Shown in pieces: positions 1-7,602 of a stretch of 21,954 nucleotides of DNA. The stretch is taken from IMG/VR virus record IMGVR_UViG_3300037493_002207, positions 1-21,954 of that record; one strand, given 5' to 3'. A program made the translations under genes and the position numbers. How positions within the stretch are numbered: position 1 is the first letter of the stretch; each line of letters begins with the position of its first letter. The notes under the pieces were generated by a model. That model was not told where the DNA came from. It worked only from the letters and a program-made list of their open reading frames with translations, and made no database searches. This DNA comes from a virus.

Positions 1-711
1 TGTAATACTCAATACCAAACCCTGCACTAATAGAGTTAGCCGCAGCATTTACCCAATCGGCACCGTTATATTTTATGATTTGGTCTAATACAGGTGCGGC
101 AATAACTACATCAGTAAGAGAATCAAGGGGGGAGTTCATCGTTGTAGCGTTACCAACAGAAGTTACTGCACCCGTTAAGTTAGCGTTAGTTACCACCGTA
201 GCGGCATTGCCTACTGAAGTTACCCCACCTGTTAAGTTAGCGTTGGTTACTACTGTTGCCGCATTACCTACAGAAGTCACACCACCTGTTAGATTAGCAT
301 TAGTAGTTACAGTGCCTGCGGTTAAACCTGAAGCTGTACCTGTGATATTAGTACCTACAAATGCTGCTGGTGTACCTAAACCAATTGCATTACCTGATGC
401 ATCTAACCACACACCCTTTTCAGAAGGATAGGTTACAAAAACATCTTGTGTACCAGAAGAGAAGTCTACAGGGGTTACTGCACTACCCGATATAGGTGTA
501 GTTCTAGCTAGTGTAGTACCTGAAATTGTATAAGTACCTATACCAACTTCCCAGTTCGGTCCCCCTTGGTCTGCAATACAGTAGTAGCATGTATTAGTAT
601 CACCAATAACGGAAAAAGACTGATAGCCTGTGGAGGCTCCAAGCAGTGTTACCGTGCCAGTACCGGGCGAAGTAGCCGTTTCTTTTACTCTATCTTTAAG
701 GACGAGAGCCA
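1..711 (-). CDS. Tail fibre-type protein, N-terminal part (3' end beyond window)
   Basis: Reading leftward from ATG at 709-711, 237 codons stay open to the window edge, so the C-terminus is missing. The N-terminus begins MALVLKDRVKETATSPGTG and continues with YQSFSVIGDTN and WEVGIGTYTISGTTLART. This opening is recurrent in tail-fibre or tail-associated proteins of aquatic phages, where it is thought to attach the fibre to the tail and a variable distal part contacts the host. Residues of about 133-190 are three imperfect 19-residue repeats (NLTGGVTSVGNAATVVTNA), as in beta-solenoid or fibrous stalks. It follows the 188-aa gene by 14 bp and lies last in the leftward unit visible here. The family assignment is by recalled N-terminal similarity; receptor binding is inference. 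Confidence 0.75.
144..314 (-). repeat. Three 57-bp tandem repeats in the fibre gene
   Basis: Units at 144-200, 201-257 and 258-314, read on the minus strand, encode three 19-residue copies of NLTGGVTSVGNAATVVTNA with substitutions. The unit nearest the window edge is the most diverged at protein level (NLTGAVTSVGNATTMNSPL). The period is a multiple of three, so unit gain or loss would lengthen or shorten the fibre stalk without breaking the frame. Confidence 0.85.
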
Positions 712-725
712 TTTGCGGCTCCTAA

Positions 726-1292
726 TTAAGCAGCTGTTGCAGCGTATGTAACAGAAAGCGTATCGCCTGAAGTTACAATCTTATTACCGGCAGTAAAGTC
801 ACCGGCACTGAATAGTGTGCCTGTTGTATCATCTTTGGTAGCTGAACCACCCATATTGATGAAACAACCTGCCACTGTACCAGAACCTGTCATTGCGAAT
901 ACCACTGCGGCTGATGTAGTTACAACACCACCTGATGCGGCACCGAATGTTGGAGTTTTACGAGTACCTGTGTATGTCGGAGCATTAGCACCACCAACTT
1001 CTAGCCAAGTAGCATGAGAGGCTTGTGTATCAGCAACATCAGCTGTACCTACACCTTTTAAGCCCATTACTACTGCACCTGCGGCACTATTACCAAGAAC
1101 AGTATCCATGGTTAGGTTTTTACCTACTGTGGTCACTAGATTGTGGATATCGTCTTTCCATTTTAAAGAGCCACTAGCATCATGGCACTCAACGGTGTAA
1201 TAGCCTGAGATACTTGTCACTTCTGAGTGGCTGGCACCTCTGTCTACTGTGGCTTCACATACGTCAGCCATTTGTACTTTTTCTTTAAACAT
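726..1292 (-). CDS. Conserved phage structural protein (188 aa)
   Basis: I chose the ATG at 1290-1292 (MFKEKVQMADV) because AAGGAG lies seven bases upstream; the ATG 14 codons earlier lies inside the next gene and has no such site. Residues of about 44-60 (KWKDDIHNLVTTVGKN) match a recurrent motif of small virion or tail-associated proteins in aquatic phages. The rest is rich in Gly, Thr, Ala and Val with no membrane segment, fitting a beta-rich structural protein. It lies 10 bp below the 143-aa gene and just before the tail fibre. The exact role is unknown. Confidence 0.65.
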   Translation of the reverse strand: MFKEKVQMADVCEATVDRGASHSEVTSISGYYTVECHDASGSLKWKDDIHNLVTTVGKNLTMDTVLGNSAAGAVVMGLKGVGTADVADTQASHATWLEVGGANAPTYTGTRKTPTFGAASGGVVTTSAAVVFAMTGSGTVAGCFINMGGSATKDDTTGTLFSAGDFTAGNKIVTSGDTLSVTYAATAA

Positions 1293-1302
1293 TTTTAACT
1301 CC

Positions 1303-1734
1303 TTAGATGATTCTAATAATAGCACTTGACACATTATTTGGAGGAAAACGAAGGGTAAAGGTGTTATTTACTGAAACCTTTTCTGATCCAAAATTTAACA
1401 CCGCCACGGCCCGATTGCCATTTGATGCATTATATACTAAAGCCCCAAATGCTGTAATAGTTGATGCGGTAAATGAAATATCACTAAAACTAGTATAGCC
1501 AATCGTTCCAGATACCGAAGTACCAACCTTCGTTAGAGTACCCCCTCCTGCAGTATAGGATCCGCTTGCAGCCACCTCCCCCACAGTCGAATACACCGTA
1601 GTAGAAGCGTTTAAAACAGCGGCATCAGTGTATAAGGCAATCTTAAAGGTATTGCCTCCCACCACCTCAAAATCATGCAATGCCTGCAAGAGTTCTTGTT
1701 TAAAGGAGGAGCATAAGGTCTGTGTAATAGCCAT
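1303..1734 (-). CDS. Conserved phage virion-type protein (143 aa)
   Basis: It starts MAITQTLCSSFKQELLQALHDF and then NTFKIALYTDAAVLNASTT, a pattern I recognise from small proteins in the tail gene blocks of marine and freshwater phages. The C-terminal half is beta-rich (TLRFPPNNVSSAIIRII at the end). AAGGAC lies upstream of the ATG. It sits between the SU10-type adaptor and the 188-aa protein, so a tail or virion role is likely. No enzymatic motif is visible. Confidence 0.65.
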   Translation of the reverse strand: MAITQTLCSSFKQELLQALHDFEVVGGNTFKIALYTDAAVLNASTTVYSTVGEVAASGSYTAGGGTLTKVGTSVSGTIGYTSFSDISFTASTITAFGALVYNASNGNRAVAVLNFGSEKVSVNNTFTLRFPPNNVSSAIIRII

Positions 1735-1743
1735 TTATAGTCC

Positions 1744-2400
1744 TTAGTTAGGTGAAGGAGACTGGACAACAAGCCTGGCCATACCATCCCTGTATTCATC
1801 ACGGCGACGGCGACCTTGTTGCTCCACACCAAGCCCTTGAATAGCTTGTTTGTAGCTATTTTCAAAGTATGCCATCATGTCTGGAGGTCCTTTTGTATAG
1901 CTATAGGCTTGTATCAAGCATGCATATAAAAGCGCTTCAGGGGCGTTAATACTGACCCATGTTTCGGTATTAGTAGAAGATAATGTAGTAGGCTTGCGAA
2001 TATAACCTATTTCTACTGAAAAGTTGGCATTAGGGGTAGGGGCAATGTAAAACGTGTTTTGATCCCATACGGAATAAAATTTAGGAACACCCGTTGTAGT
2101 GCCATCTACCCAATATTCTTTTAAGAAAGAGGTATCTCTAAATTCTAGGAAAATTTGATCACCGGCTGCATCTGTTAAGATTAGGTAACGGTGTGTAAGC
2201 AAGTCAGTCGGAGCCGTTAAAAATCTATTACCACTTGTCATCGTTCCGGTAGATTCTTTTTTAAAGTCATCAAGGTCGATGTCCCTAAGAATCCTATTTT
2301 CAGACATTGTAATAAATGTATTAATCACAGGCTCAGTAAATACATTACTGCCCACTTCGGTGTAGTTTCTAATATTTGTTACTAGTTCATCATATGTCAT
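1744..2400 (-). CDS. SU10-type adaptor / neck protein (218 aa)
   Basis: The protein begins MTYDELVTNIRNYTEVGSN and carries FITMSENRILRDIDL, GNRFLTAPTDLL, PKFYSVWDQNTFYIAPTPN and a C-terminal helical part ending RRRRDEYRDGMARL. This order matches the adaptor family of phage SU10 and relatives, which forms a ring below the portal and links head to tail. The ATG overlaps the stop of the upstream zinc-ribbon-like gene as ATGA (2397-2400), which suggests translational coupling. Family recognition is from memory of the motif pattern; the neck role also fits a second adaptor-like gene two genes upstream. Confidence 0.7.
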   Translation of the reverse strand: MTYDELVTNIRNYTEVGSNVFTEPVINTFITMSENRILRDIDLDDFKKESTGTMTSGNRFLTAPTDLLTHRYLILTDAAGDQIFLEFRDTSFLKEYWVDGTTTGVPKFYSVWDQNTFYIAPTPNANFSVEIGYIRKPTTLSSTNTETWVSINAPEALLYACLIQAYSYTKGPPDMMAYFENSYKQAIQGLGVEQQGRRRRDEYRDGMARLVVQSPSPN

Positions 2401-2747
2401 GTTATTTCCACCGTAACTGTTCCTAGCGCACTTACTGCATATAAATCCCTATCTTCTGTAGCAGGACGCATATCTATGGTATTCGTTGCACTTCCTCTAC
2501 TCTGAAACGCAGTGTCTCCAGGCGCTCCTACAAACACAACCAGCGGCTCTACTCGATCAGGCCTAGGTTGCTCAAGGGCTTGGGCATCTGCCACAAACTG
2601 CAAGGGCTCTAGCTGAGGCTCTTTTGGTTCATAGTCGTCTGGACAGACTTTAAATCCGCGCCAGTTTTTTCTTAATACGTTGTACGGGTACCGCTGTCCG
2701 CAGTAATCGCATAATCCAAACGCGTACTTACCAGAAGCATATGCCAC
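2397..2747 (-). CDS. Small zinc-ribbon-like phage protein (116 aa)
   Basis: The start is GTG (2745-2747), giving MAYASGKYAFGLCDYCGQRYPY; GGGAT lies a suitable distance upstream, and an overlapping ATG two bases upstream is in another frame. C13-x2-C16 forms one knuckle. The second half reads KVCPDDYEPKEPQLEP, where relatives I recall usually have CPxC, so the fourth ligand appears to be replaced by Asp. The protein may bind metal differently or not at all. It is encoded between the two adaptor proteins and overlaps the next start by 4 bp, so it probably belongs to the neck module. Its function is unknown. Confidence 0.6.
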   Translation of the reverse strand: MAYASGKYAFGLCDYCGQRYPYNVLRKNWRGFKVCPDDYEPKEPQLEPLQFVADAQALEQPRPDRVEPLVVFVGAPGDTAFQSRGSATNTIDMRPATEDRDLYAVSALGTVTVEIT

Positions 2748-2748
2748 A

Positions 2749-3423
2749 TTAATATCCCATTACGTCTGGTACAAAGTGGGCGCTTGCGGTATCCCTATCC
2801 TCTGCCGCTGCACGTGCGAACTCTTCTTCATATAGCGCTTTTAAAGCGGGCGTACGATCAGGAGTAAATTTAAGGGACAAGTAGTAAGCCAATCCAGCAG
2901 CTAGACAAGGCAAGAAACGGAAATTAACATCCGCTGTATTGGAGTATTCCCCCGCATCGTCCATTCGTTTAATACGATAGTACCTAAGTTGATATAAATT
3001 GGAGGCACTAGGCGTTGGGTACAGGTATACTTTAGGAATGTTGGTACGTTCCACATATAACTGGGCAGGCCTTGCCTGTGTTGATTTATCCGGAATATGC
3101 AAGTACTCGGCACGACTAATCCTATCAATTACAATGTCAACAGAAGGGCTTTGGGACAAATCTCTGATAACGGCTGAAAGCACGTTTACAGTATCCGTAT
3201 CCAACACAACTTCTATTTGACCGACCGTCAGGTTAGCTGTAGCAAGTTCAATAGTCCAAAGGTTCAGGCCACGATTTGCCCACTCTAAAAACATTAGATT
3301 GAGTGAACGACGAGCTGTTTTAAGTTGATTTCCGTTGGTCATTTGCATGCCACAACGTTCAAAAGACTCCTCTATAAGCTCGTCGATCTGTAAATCAAAT
3401 ACCGTGGTACCTGAAGTAGCCAT
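2749..3423 (-). CDS. P22 gp4-like head-completion / adaptor protein (224 aa)
   Basis: The N-terminal half is helical (FDLQIDELIEESFERCGMQ, then ARRSLNLMFLEWANRGLNLW), followed by a beta-rich part with PKVYLYPTPSASNLYQLRYY and a C-terminal helix with EEEFARAAAEDRD. This order of helix pair, W-rich LxLW segment and strand-rich middle is typical of P22 gp4-like and T7 gp11-like adaptor proteins that close the portal and start the short tail. It directly abuts the stop of the 69-aa gene upstream and the GTG gene downstream, so the neck genes look like one operon. The assignment is by overall pattern, not by a diagnostic residue. Confidence 0.6.
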   Translation of the reverse strand: MATSGTTVFDLQIDELIEESFERCGMQMTNGNQLKTARRSLNLMFLEWANRGLNLWTIELATANLTVGQIEVVLDTDTVNVLSAVIRDLSQSPSVDIVIDRISRAEYLHIPDKSTQARPAQLYVERTNIPKVYLYPTPSASNLYQLRYYRIKRMDDAGEYSNTADVNFRFLPCLAAGLAYYLSLKFTPDRTPALKALYEEEFARAAAEDRDTASAHFVPDVMGY

Positions 3424-3633
3424 CTAGCACATGCCACCTTTTTTCATTTTCTTAGCACAGCCGCCATCTTTCATGCCCATAGCCATGCGTTTACGAGGAC
3501 TGATTGCCTCACCGCCGTCAGCTAGAAACACTGGACCTGTAGTTTTGCTTGTGCCTTTTACCATTTTATTACGAGGACCTTTTTCAACGCAACCGCCACC
3601 AGCAGTTGCTGCACCCATACCTTTTCCAGCCAT
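3424..3633 (-). CDS. Small Gly/Lys/Met/Cys-rich basic protein (69 aa)
   Basis: The protein is strongly basic and low-complexity. It contains VFLADGGEAISPRKR, GMKDGGCAKKMKKGGMC at the very end, and four cysteines. AAGGAGATATATT precedes the ATG. The repeated xxGG motif recurs in the 83-aa protein by the portal and in the 581-aa protein (see findings). The composition suggests a nucleic-acid or capsid-interior contact, but this is inference. I recognise no enzymatic family. Confidence 0.6.
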   Translation of the reverse strand: MAGKGMGAATAGGGCVEKGPRNKMVKGTSKTTGPVFLADGGEAISPRKRMAMGMKDGGCAKKMKKGGMC

Positions 3634-3679
3634 AATATATCTCCTTAGTTATTGCCTTTCAGCCCTACCGTCATTTCCC

Positions 3680-3985
3680 TTATGCAGCCGCTCCGCCTTC
3701 AAACAACAGCGTAACACTTAGTACATTAGCACTTGCAACGTCAATAAATACGCCGTCTGAAAACAAAATTCCCATGTTAGGAATCATAATATCATGTGCG
3801 CCCGCGACTGCAGGGGTATTAATTGTGATTAAAGCAGTTGCAGCATCTGTTGCTCCATTTTTAAGACTAAAGGAAGATGCCGTAGCATTACAGGTATAAT
3901 AAATCCCGTTTACACGGGTTCTACCTGAGATAGCGGCTGCATCAGCCGTTTTAGTAACAGCCTGTAAATTACTGGATATACTCAT
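3680..3985 (-). CDS. Small beta-rich structural-type protein (101 aa)
   Basis: The start is supported by AAAGGAG seven bases upstream of ATG. The sequence (MSISSNLQAVTKTADAAAI, then VNGIYYTCNATASSFSLKNG) is rich in Ala, Ser, Thr and hydrophobic residues in alternating patterns, with no signal peptide or membrane helix. It is placed between the 161-aa TGN-repeat protein and the small basic protein, in the segment just past the terminator that follows the capsid gene. A decoration or head-associated protein is plausible. No family is recognised. Confidence 0.5.
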   Translation of the reverse strand: MSISSNLQAVTKTADAAAISGRTRVNGIYYTCNATASSFSLKNGATDAATALITINTPAVAGAHDIMIPNMGILFSDGVFIDVASANVLSVTLLFEGGAAA

Positions 3986-4015
3986 TTTTAACTCCTTTAA
4001 AGTTAGAAGTTAAAA

Positions 4016-4501
4016 TTAAGCTGTACGTGTAAATGTATAGGCAGTTGCACTTGCAAACATTAATGTAAAGCGTGCAATGCCTGTAGCACCCGCTGCAATA
4101 GTCAAGTCACCAAAGCTGCCTGCTGTGTCAGCCGCTGCAGAAGATAAAATGCCGTTCACAGCTACTACCATAGTTATAGTGCTTGCACCTGCAGTGTTAT
4201 CAACGTACAAGTCAAAAACAGTGCCTCTAACGGCGCCAAGTGCAGCGCCAAGTAAAGTACCTGTAGGAAGTGTGATTGCTGTAGCTGCTGCTGATGTAGA
4301 TGTAATATAACCTGTAGCTACTTGTGCTGCGGTTGCTACGGCAGTGGCGTTGATTGCTGCGGTAGTAGCATGAGTGATTCTGCCAGTTCCTGCGATATTG
4401 CCTGTGATATTACCTGTTACATTACCTGTTACATTACCTGTAATGTCGCCAATAAAGCCATTTGTAGATGTGACTGGTCCGGAAAACGTGGTTGAAGCCA
4501 T
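4016..4501 (-). CDS. Fibrous structural protein with TGN repeats (161 aa)
   Basis: The start is the ATG at 4499-4501 (MASTTFSGPVTSTNGF), with GGAGAAATTCAA in front; an in-frame ATG 34 codons earlier would lie in the structured leader. Residues of about 17-40 are tandem TGN(V/I) tetrapeptides (GDITGNVTGNVTGNITGN), followed by a globular beta-rich part. Such repeats occur in phage fibre and spike proteins as short beta-solenoid stems. It is the first gene after the capsid terminator and may be expressed from its own promoter. A head fibre or decoration role is inference. Confidence 0.6.
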   Translation of the reverse strand: MASTTFSGPVTSTNGFIGDITGNVTGNVTGNITGNIAGTGRITHATTAAINATAVATAAQVATGYITSTSAAATAITLPTGTLLGAALGAVRGTVFDLYVDNTAGASTITMVVAVNGILSSAAADTAGSFGDLTIAAGATGIARFTLMFASATAYTFTRTA

Positions 4502-4525
4502 TTGAATTTCTCCATACAAAGTTAA

Positions 4526-4585
4526 GCTTATTAGTCTCGTATGCGTCTGCCGGGACAGTCTAATAAGCCGGATAATTCCCGGAAT
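4526..4585 (-). promoter_or_regulatory. Structured 5' leader of the TGN-repeat gene
   Basis: The 180 bp between the capsid gene and the 161-aa gene contain, after the terminator, a 9-bp inverted repeat (GCTTATTAG at 4526-4534 with CTAATAAGC at 4560-4568). A smaller dyad, ATTCC-C-GGAAT, follows at 4575-4585. Both lie between the terminator and the ribosome-binding site of the 161-aa gene, so they would be in its leader or operator. A TATATT box lies further upstream on the minus strand, but no convincing -35 accompanies it. Confidence 0.4.
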
Positions 4586-4633
4586 ACTCACAATATACAC
4601 CATCTACAGAAAAATAAAAGGTCTTTTTGCAAC

Positions 4634-4658
4634 AAAAAAGCCACCCGAAGGTGGCTTT
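4634..4658 (-). terminator. Intrinsic terminator after the major capsid gene
   Basis: A perfect 9-bp stem, AAAGCCACC (4637-4645) with GGTGGCTTT (4650-4658), encloses a four-base loop. On the minus-strand RNA this is C(UUCG)G, an unusually stable tetraloop, followed by a U run. It starts 24 bp past the stop of the major capsid gene, so it should end or attenuate leftward transcription there. The plus-strand reading also has a stem but only a poor U run. Confidence 0.9.
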
Positions 4659-4681
4659 CCATTCTACGTATTACCGTTGAA

Positions 4682-5590
4682 TTAAGGTGTACCTGGGCAA
4701 CCAAAGATACCGCGTGGATCGCTGTAGCCAAAGCTATAACGCTCACGTGCTTTGTAGCGTACGTTACCTGTATCAAAATCACCTTCAAAACCAGTTTTGA
4801 ACGCAACACGTTCAAACATTTTCATGCCGTTAGGAGCATCAGTTTTGATGAACCAAGCGTCTGGGTCTGTTAAGTAATGGTTTACAGTGTAACCTTGAGG
4901 AACCATACCCATGTTTTTGATAGCATTGATATCATTATCAGCAGTACCAACACGTAATGTAGATTTCAAAATACGATCTGAGGTAAATTGTAGTTCTTTT
5001 GGAACAATTAATTTCAAACCACGGACCGCGATTTTTAAACCACGTTCGTCAGTGAATGCTGCGATGTCAATCAAAGCTTGCTCAAGTGAAGTTTCGCTTA
5101 AGTCAGCTGGAGTTGTCAACTCGTTGCGTAGATCTGGACCAGACAATGTCGGGTGGTCAGTTGCACACAAAGGTTTGCCGTCGCCGCCGAGTGCTGTAGT
5201 AAACGCGTTGTTTAATACGGCTGCTGCTTTGATTTGTTTTGTTGTTGCCATTGAACGAGCTAATGCTTTAGTGTAACGAGCAGCAAGTGATGCGTACAAG
5301 TTATCTTCAACAGCTTCTTCAGTTAATGAATAAGCCAAAGCAATGGTTTCGTGTGTGTAGCGTGCTGTGTAAACTTCTTGAGCATTGTCGTATGAAACGC
5401 CAGCACCCTCAGTTTTAACAGGAGCTTCACCGAAGCCTGATAACATTACTTCTTCTTCAAACGCACGGTCAGAAGTTTCAGTATCGTATATTTGCTCGTG
5501 CTCTTTTTCGTAACCCTTGTATTCCATGCCGAACAATGCGTTCAGACCTGGCTCAAGTTCTTTTACTAGTTGGGAACGTGAAATTGCCAT
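4682..5590 (-). CDS. Major capsid protein, Mu gpT-like family (302 aa)
   Basis: The protein should form the icosahedral shell (HK97 fold). Features typical of the Mu gpT-like family are the N-terminal MAISRSQLVKELEPGLNALFG, the ARYTHETIALAYSLTEEAVEDN segment near residues 75-97, LIVPKELQFTSDRIL in the middle, and the C-terminal DTGNVRYKARERYSFGYSDPRG. The length matches the family. AAGGAGCTTAATC precedes the ATG. It follows the putative decoration protein by 2 bp and is followed by a strong terminator. There is no obvious delta-domain, consistent with the separate scaffold-like gene upstream. Confidence 0.87.
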   Translation of the reverse strand: MAISRSQLVKELEPGLNALFGMEYKGYEKEHEQIYDTETSDRAFEEEVMLSGFGEAPVKTEGAGVSYDNAQEVYTARYTHETIALAYSLTEEAVEDNLYASLAARYTKALARSMATTKQIKAAAVLNNAFTTALGGDGKPLCATDHPTLSGPDLRNELTTPADLSETSLEQALIDIAAFTDERGLKIAVRGLKLIVPKELQFTSDRILKSTLRVGTADNDINAIKNMGMVPQGYTVNHYLTDPDAWFIKTDAPNGMKMFERVAFKTGFEGDFDTGNVRYKARERYSFGYSDPRGIFGCPGTP

Positions 5591-5592
5591 GA

Positions 5593-6174
5593 TTAAGCTC
5601 CTTGACCAGCAACGCCAGCGCTGCCGAATAGATGTTCATTGATTTTTACAACCGCAACGGCGTTAGTGCCGAATTCGTTGCCTGGAACGTTGTATAAACC
5701 AACGATTTTCACATTTAAAGCTGCTGTGTCGGCGATAGTAGAAGAATCTAACTCCATTGCAGATTGACCTGTGGTTGTATTGCCTGTACCTGCAACTACG
5801 TCAGCGTTCTTACCGATGTTAGCTTGTACAAAGCCTTCATCACATTGAATAGTGAATAATTGAGCTGGATCATCAATAACATCAGCTGTAATAGTGCCTT
5901 GAGTGATGTTAACGCTGCCTGGGTAGTAGTTTTTAAAAGTTGGTTTACCTGTGGTTGGATCAATGTAATTACAACCGTTGAACACGCCTACTGCTGCAGT
6001 GTGTGTCGCTGGTGCAAATGCCACTAAATAACCATCAAATACTGTTACCAAGTCGCCTTGGAAAATTGCGCCTGCTTGGTTGTCTGCGATCAAGAAACCG
6101 TACTGAGCTTGCGCACCAGTAGCTGAAAGGTTCCCCATTGCACGAAGACCAAAGGCTTTATCTACGTTTGCCAT
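5593..6174 (-). CDS. Capsid-associated (decoration-like) protein (193 aa)
   Basis: It begins MANVDKAFGLRAMGNLSATG and contains DNQAGAIFQGDLVTVFDGYL and VGVFNGCNYIDPTTGKP. This is a common architecture of proteins encoded immediately before or after Mu gpT-like capsid genes in aquatic phages. It is beta-rich, with no membrane segment. AAGGAAATGACAAA precedes the ATG. The placement, 2 bp ahead of the major capsid gene, implies production in similar amounts and a role on the shell, as a decoration or cement protein. That role is inferred from position and composition. Confidence 0.65.
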   Translation of the reverse strand: MANVDKAFGLRAMGNLSATGAQAQYGFLIADNQAGAIFQGDLVTVFDGYLVAFAPATHTAAVGVFNGCNYIDPTTGKPTFKNYYPGSVNITQGTITADVIDDPAQLFTIQCDEGFVQANIGKNADVVAGTGNTTTGQSAMELDSSTIADTAALNVKIVGLYNVPGNEFGTNAVAVVKINEHLFGSAGVAGQGA

Positions 6175-6196
6175 TTTGTCATTTCCTTAAATTAAG

Positions 6197-6682
6197 TTAT
6201 TCGGAGGATTTAGGTCCGCCGAACGATACACGGGTCTGACGAGTAGGATTTTGAATTCGCATGGATGAATGTCCATTTGATTTACTTAAATCGTTATCGA
6301 CAGCCAATAATTGGTCATGGGTGCGTGATTCGTAATACTCGCGTCGCTCTTGTGCTGTTTCCTCTGGGATTCTTGCAAGCAACAAACCTCCCACGCTGAT
6401 AACACCAGCATGTCGGCCATCGTCTACTGAAGGACTGCTAAATTCTGGGTACTCGTCGGCACGTACTAATTCATAACCTTCACGCATCTTGCCCATGACG
6501 TTAATACGGTCTTCTTGTCCACCAGCTTCTGATCTAATCCAACGGTGCTTGTATCCAGGAGGCGCAGGAGGCGCATCCAATCGTGAAGGAGGGGCCCAAG
6601 ATTTACGGCGCGCAGTTTTATCACGTGAATCTGCCTCACGTGCATTGCGGTTTAGTTTTGGTACAGCTTGTTCTTGATCCAT
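6197..6682 (-). CDS. Conserved phage head-region protein (161 aa)
   Basis: The protein has a charged N-terminus (RNAREADSRDKTARRK), then PSRLDAPPAPPGYKHRWIR, MREGYELVRADEYPEF and HAGVISVGGLLLARIPEETAQ, and a C-terminal TRVSFGGPK. The WIR / REGYE-VRADE / GGLLL-R-P order is a recurrent signature of a protein of unknown function that accompanies scaffold and capsid genes in aquatic phages. AAGGAGTAATAAA precedes the ATG. Likely a head-assembly accessory; no catalytic motif is visible. Confidence 0.65.
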   Translation of the reverse strand: MDQEQAVPKLNRNAREADSRDKTARRKSWAPPSRLDAPPAPPGYKHRWIRSEAGGQEDRINVMGKMREGYELVRADEYPEFSSPSVDDGRHAGVISVGGLLLARIPEETAQERREYYESRTHDQLLAVDNDLSKSNGHSSMRIQNPTRQTRVSFGGPKSSE

Positions 6683-6686
6683 TTTA

Positions 6687-7589
6687 TTACTCCTTAACGT
6701 ATTTGGCGTATTCTTCTAACGGAACACCCAATTTTTTAGCGATCGCAACTTGGCTCGGTGATAACCGAACAGTGCGGCGTGCATTATTTACTCCAGAAGA
6801 TCTGGATGCAGGCGCAACCGTTTGCACGGGTCGATTGGTCCTGGTTTTTACATTAAACTGCGTTGGAAACGCTTCGCGCAGTCTGTTATTAAGCTCATCA
6901 TAATACTCATCTGAGTTTGGGTCAAATCTTTCTGATAAAACCATTTGTTTATGAATACCTTGAGCAGCATGAGTCATTGCAACATTCTTGCCATACCATT
7001 CATTCTCCTCGGCCCACGCTTCGGCTTTAGGGTCATAGACAGGACGCTGTTGTTGCACTGGTTGCTGAACTTGTTGAGGCGCTTGCTGTGCTTGTTCCTG
7101 GTTGTATTGACGGCGTGACGTTGTTTCAGAGAGGCTGCGTTGTTCCATTTGAATTTCAGTCAAACGTTCTTGCGCTTCAATCTCCGTGTCGTAGTCACCT
7201 TCTTCACGTGCCTTACGGATAATCTGTTTTAGGGCAACAGCTTGTGTTTCAATACGACTCTGGACTTCGCCTAGGCGAGCATTGTCAGAATTGTATGCTT
7301 GTTGCTCATAGGCCTGTGCTTTTTGCTGTACGTTTTTAGCGTACTCTAGCGCAGCCTGTTCGCGACGTTCTGTTTCGCGTAGACGAGCAGTAAGCTTGTC
7401 AATACGTTTCTTCACCTTGTCGCTGTATACATCTAATTCCTCGCCTTGCGCCTGTGTTGATTGTGTCTCAACAATAGGTGCTGCGTTGGAGTCGTTTTCA
7501 ATCAGTTCTGAACCACCGTCTTCGTCAAGCTCGACAGTAGCCGGACTTTCGTCTTCTTCGCCTACCTTAAAGTCTAAATCATCAGCCAT
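6687..7589 (-). CDS. Scaffold-like capsid assembly protein (300 aa)
   Basis: The N-terminus is very acidic (residues 1-60, many Asp/Glu). A long predicted coiled coil follows (about 57-160, with KKRIDKLTARLRETERREQ and many Glu, Gln and Arg). Then comes a Gln/Pro-rich linker (about 165-185) and a basic C-terminal part ending with a small helical motif (RLSPSQVAIAKKLGVPLEEYAKYV). Acidic coiled-coil proteins with a basic tail just ahead of the capsid gene are typical of phage scaffolds (T7 gp9-like), which guide procapsid assembly and are then released. AAGGAG precedes the ATG. The assignment rests on architecture and position. Confidence 0.72.
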   Translation of the reverse strand: MADDLDFKVGEEDESPATVELDEDGGSELIENDSNAAPIVETQSTQAQGEELDVYSDKVKKRIDKLTARLRETERREQAALEYAKNVQQKAQAYEQQAYNSDNARLGEVQSRIETQAVALKQIIRKAREEGDYDTEIEAQERLTEIQMEQRSLSETTSRRQYNQEQAQQAPQQVQQPVQQQRPVYDPKAEAWAEENEWYGKNVAMTHAAQGIHKQMVLSERFDPNSDEYYDELNNRLREAFPTQFNVKTRTNRPVQTVAPASRSSGVNNARRTVRLSPSQVAIAKKLGVPLEEYAKYVKE

Positions 7590-7602
7590 AACTTTCTACT
7601 CC

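Noticed and set aside
75-431. 118-codon plus-strand frame with repeated LPTEVTPPVKLALVTTV
   Set aside because: It is the complement of the 57-bp fibre repeats. The minus-strand frame has a recognised N-terminus and continues to the window edge.
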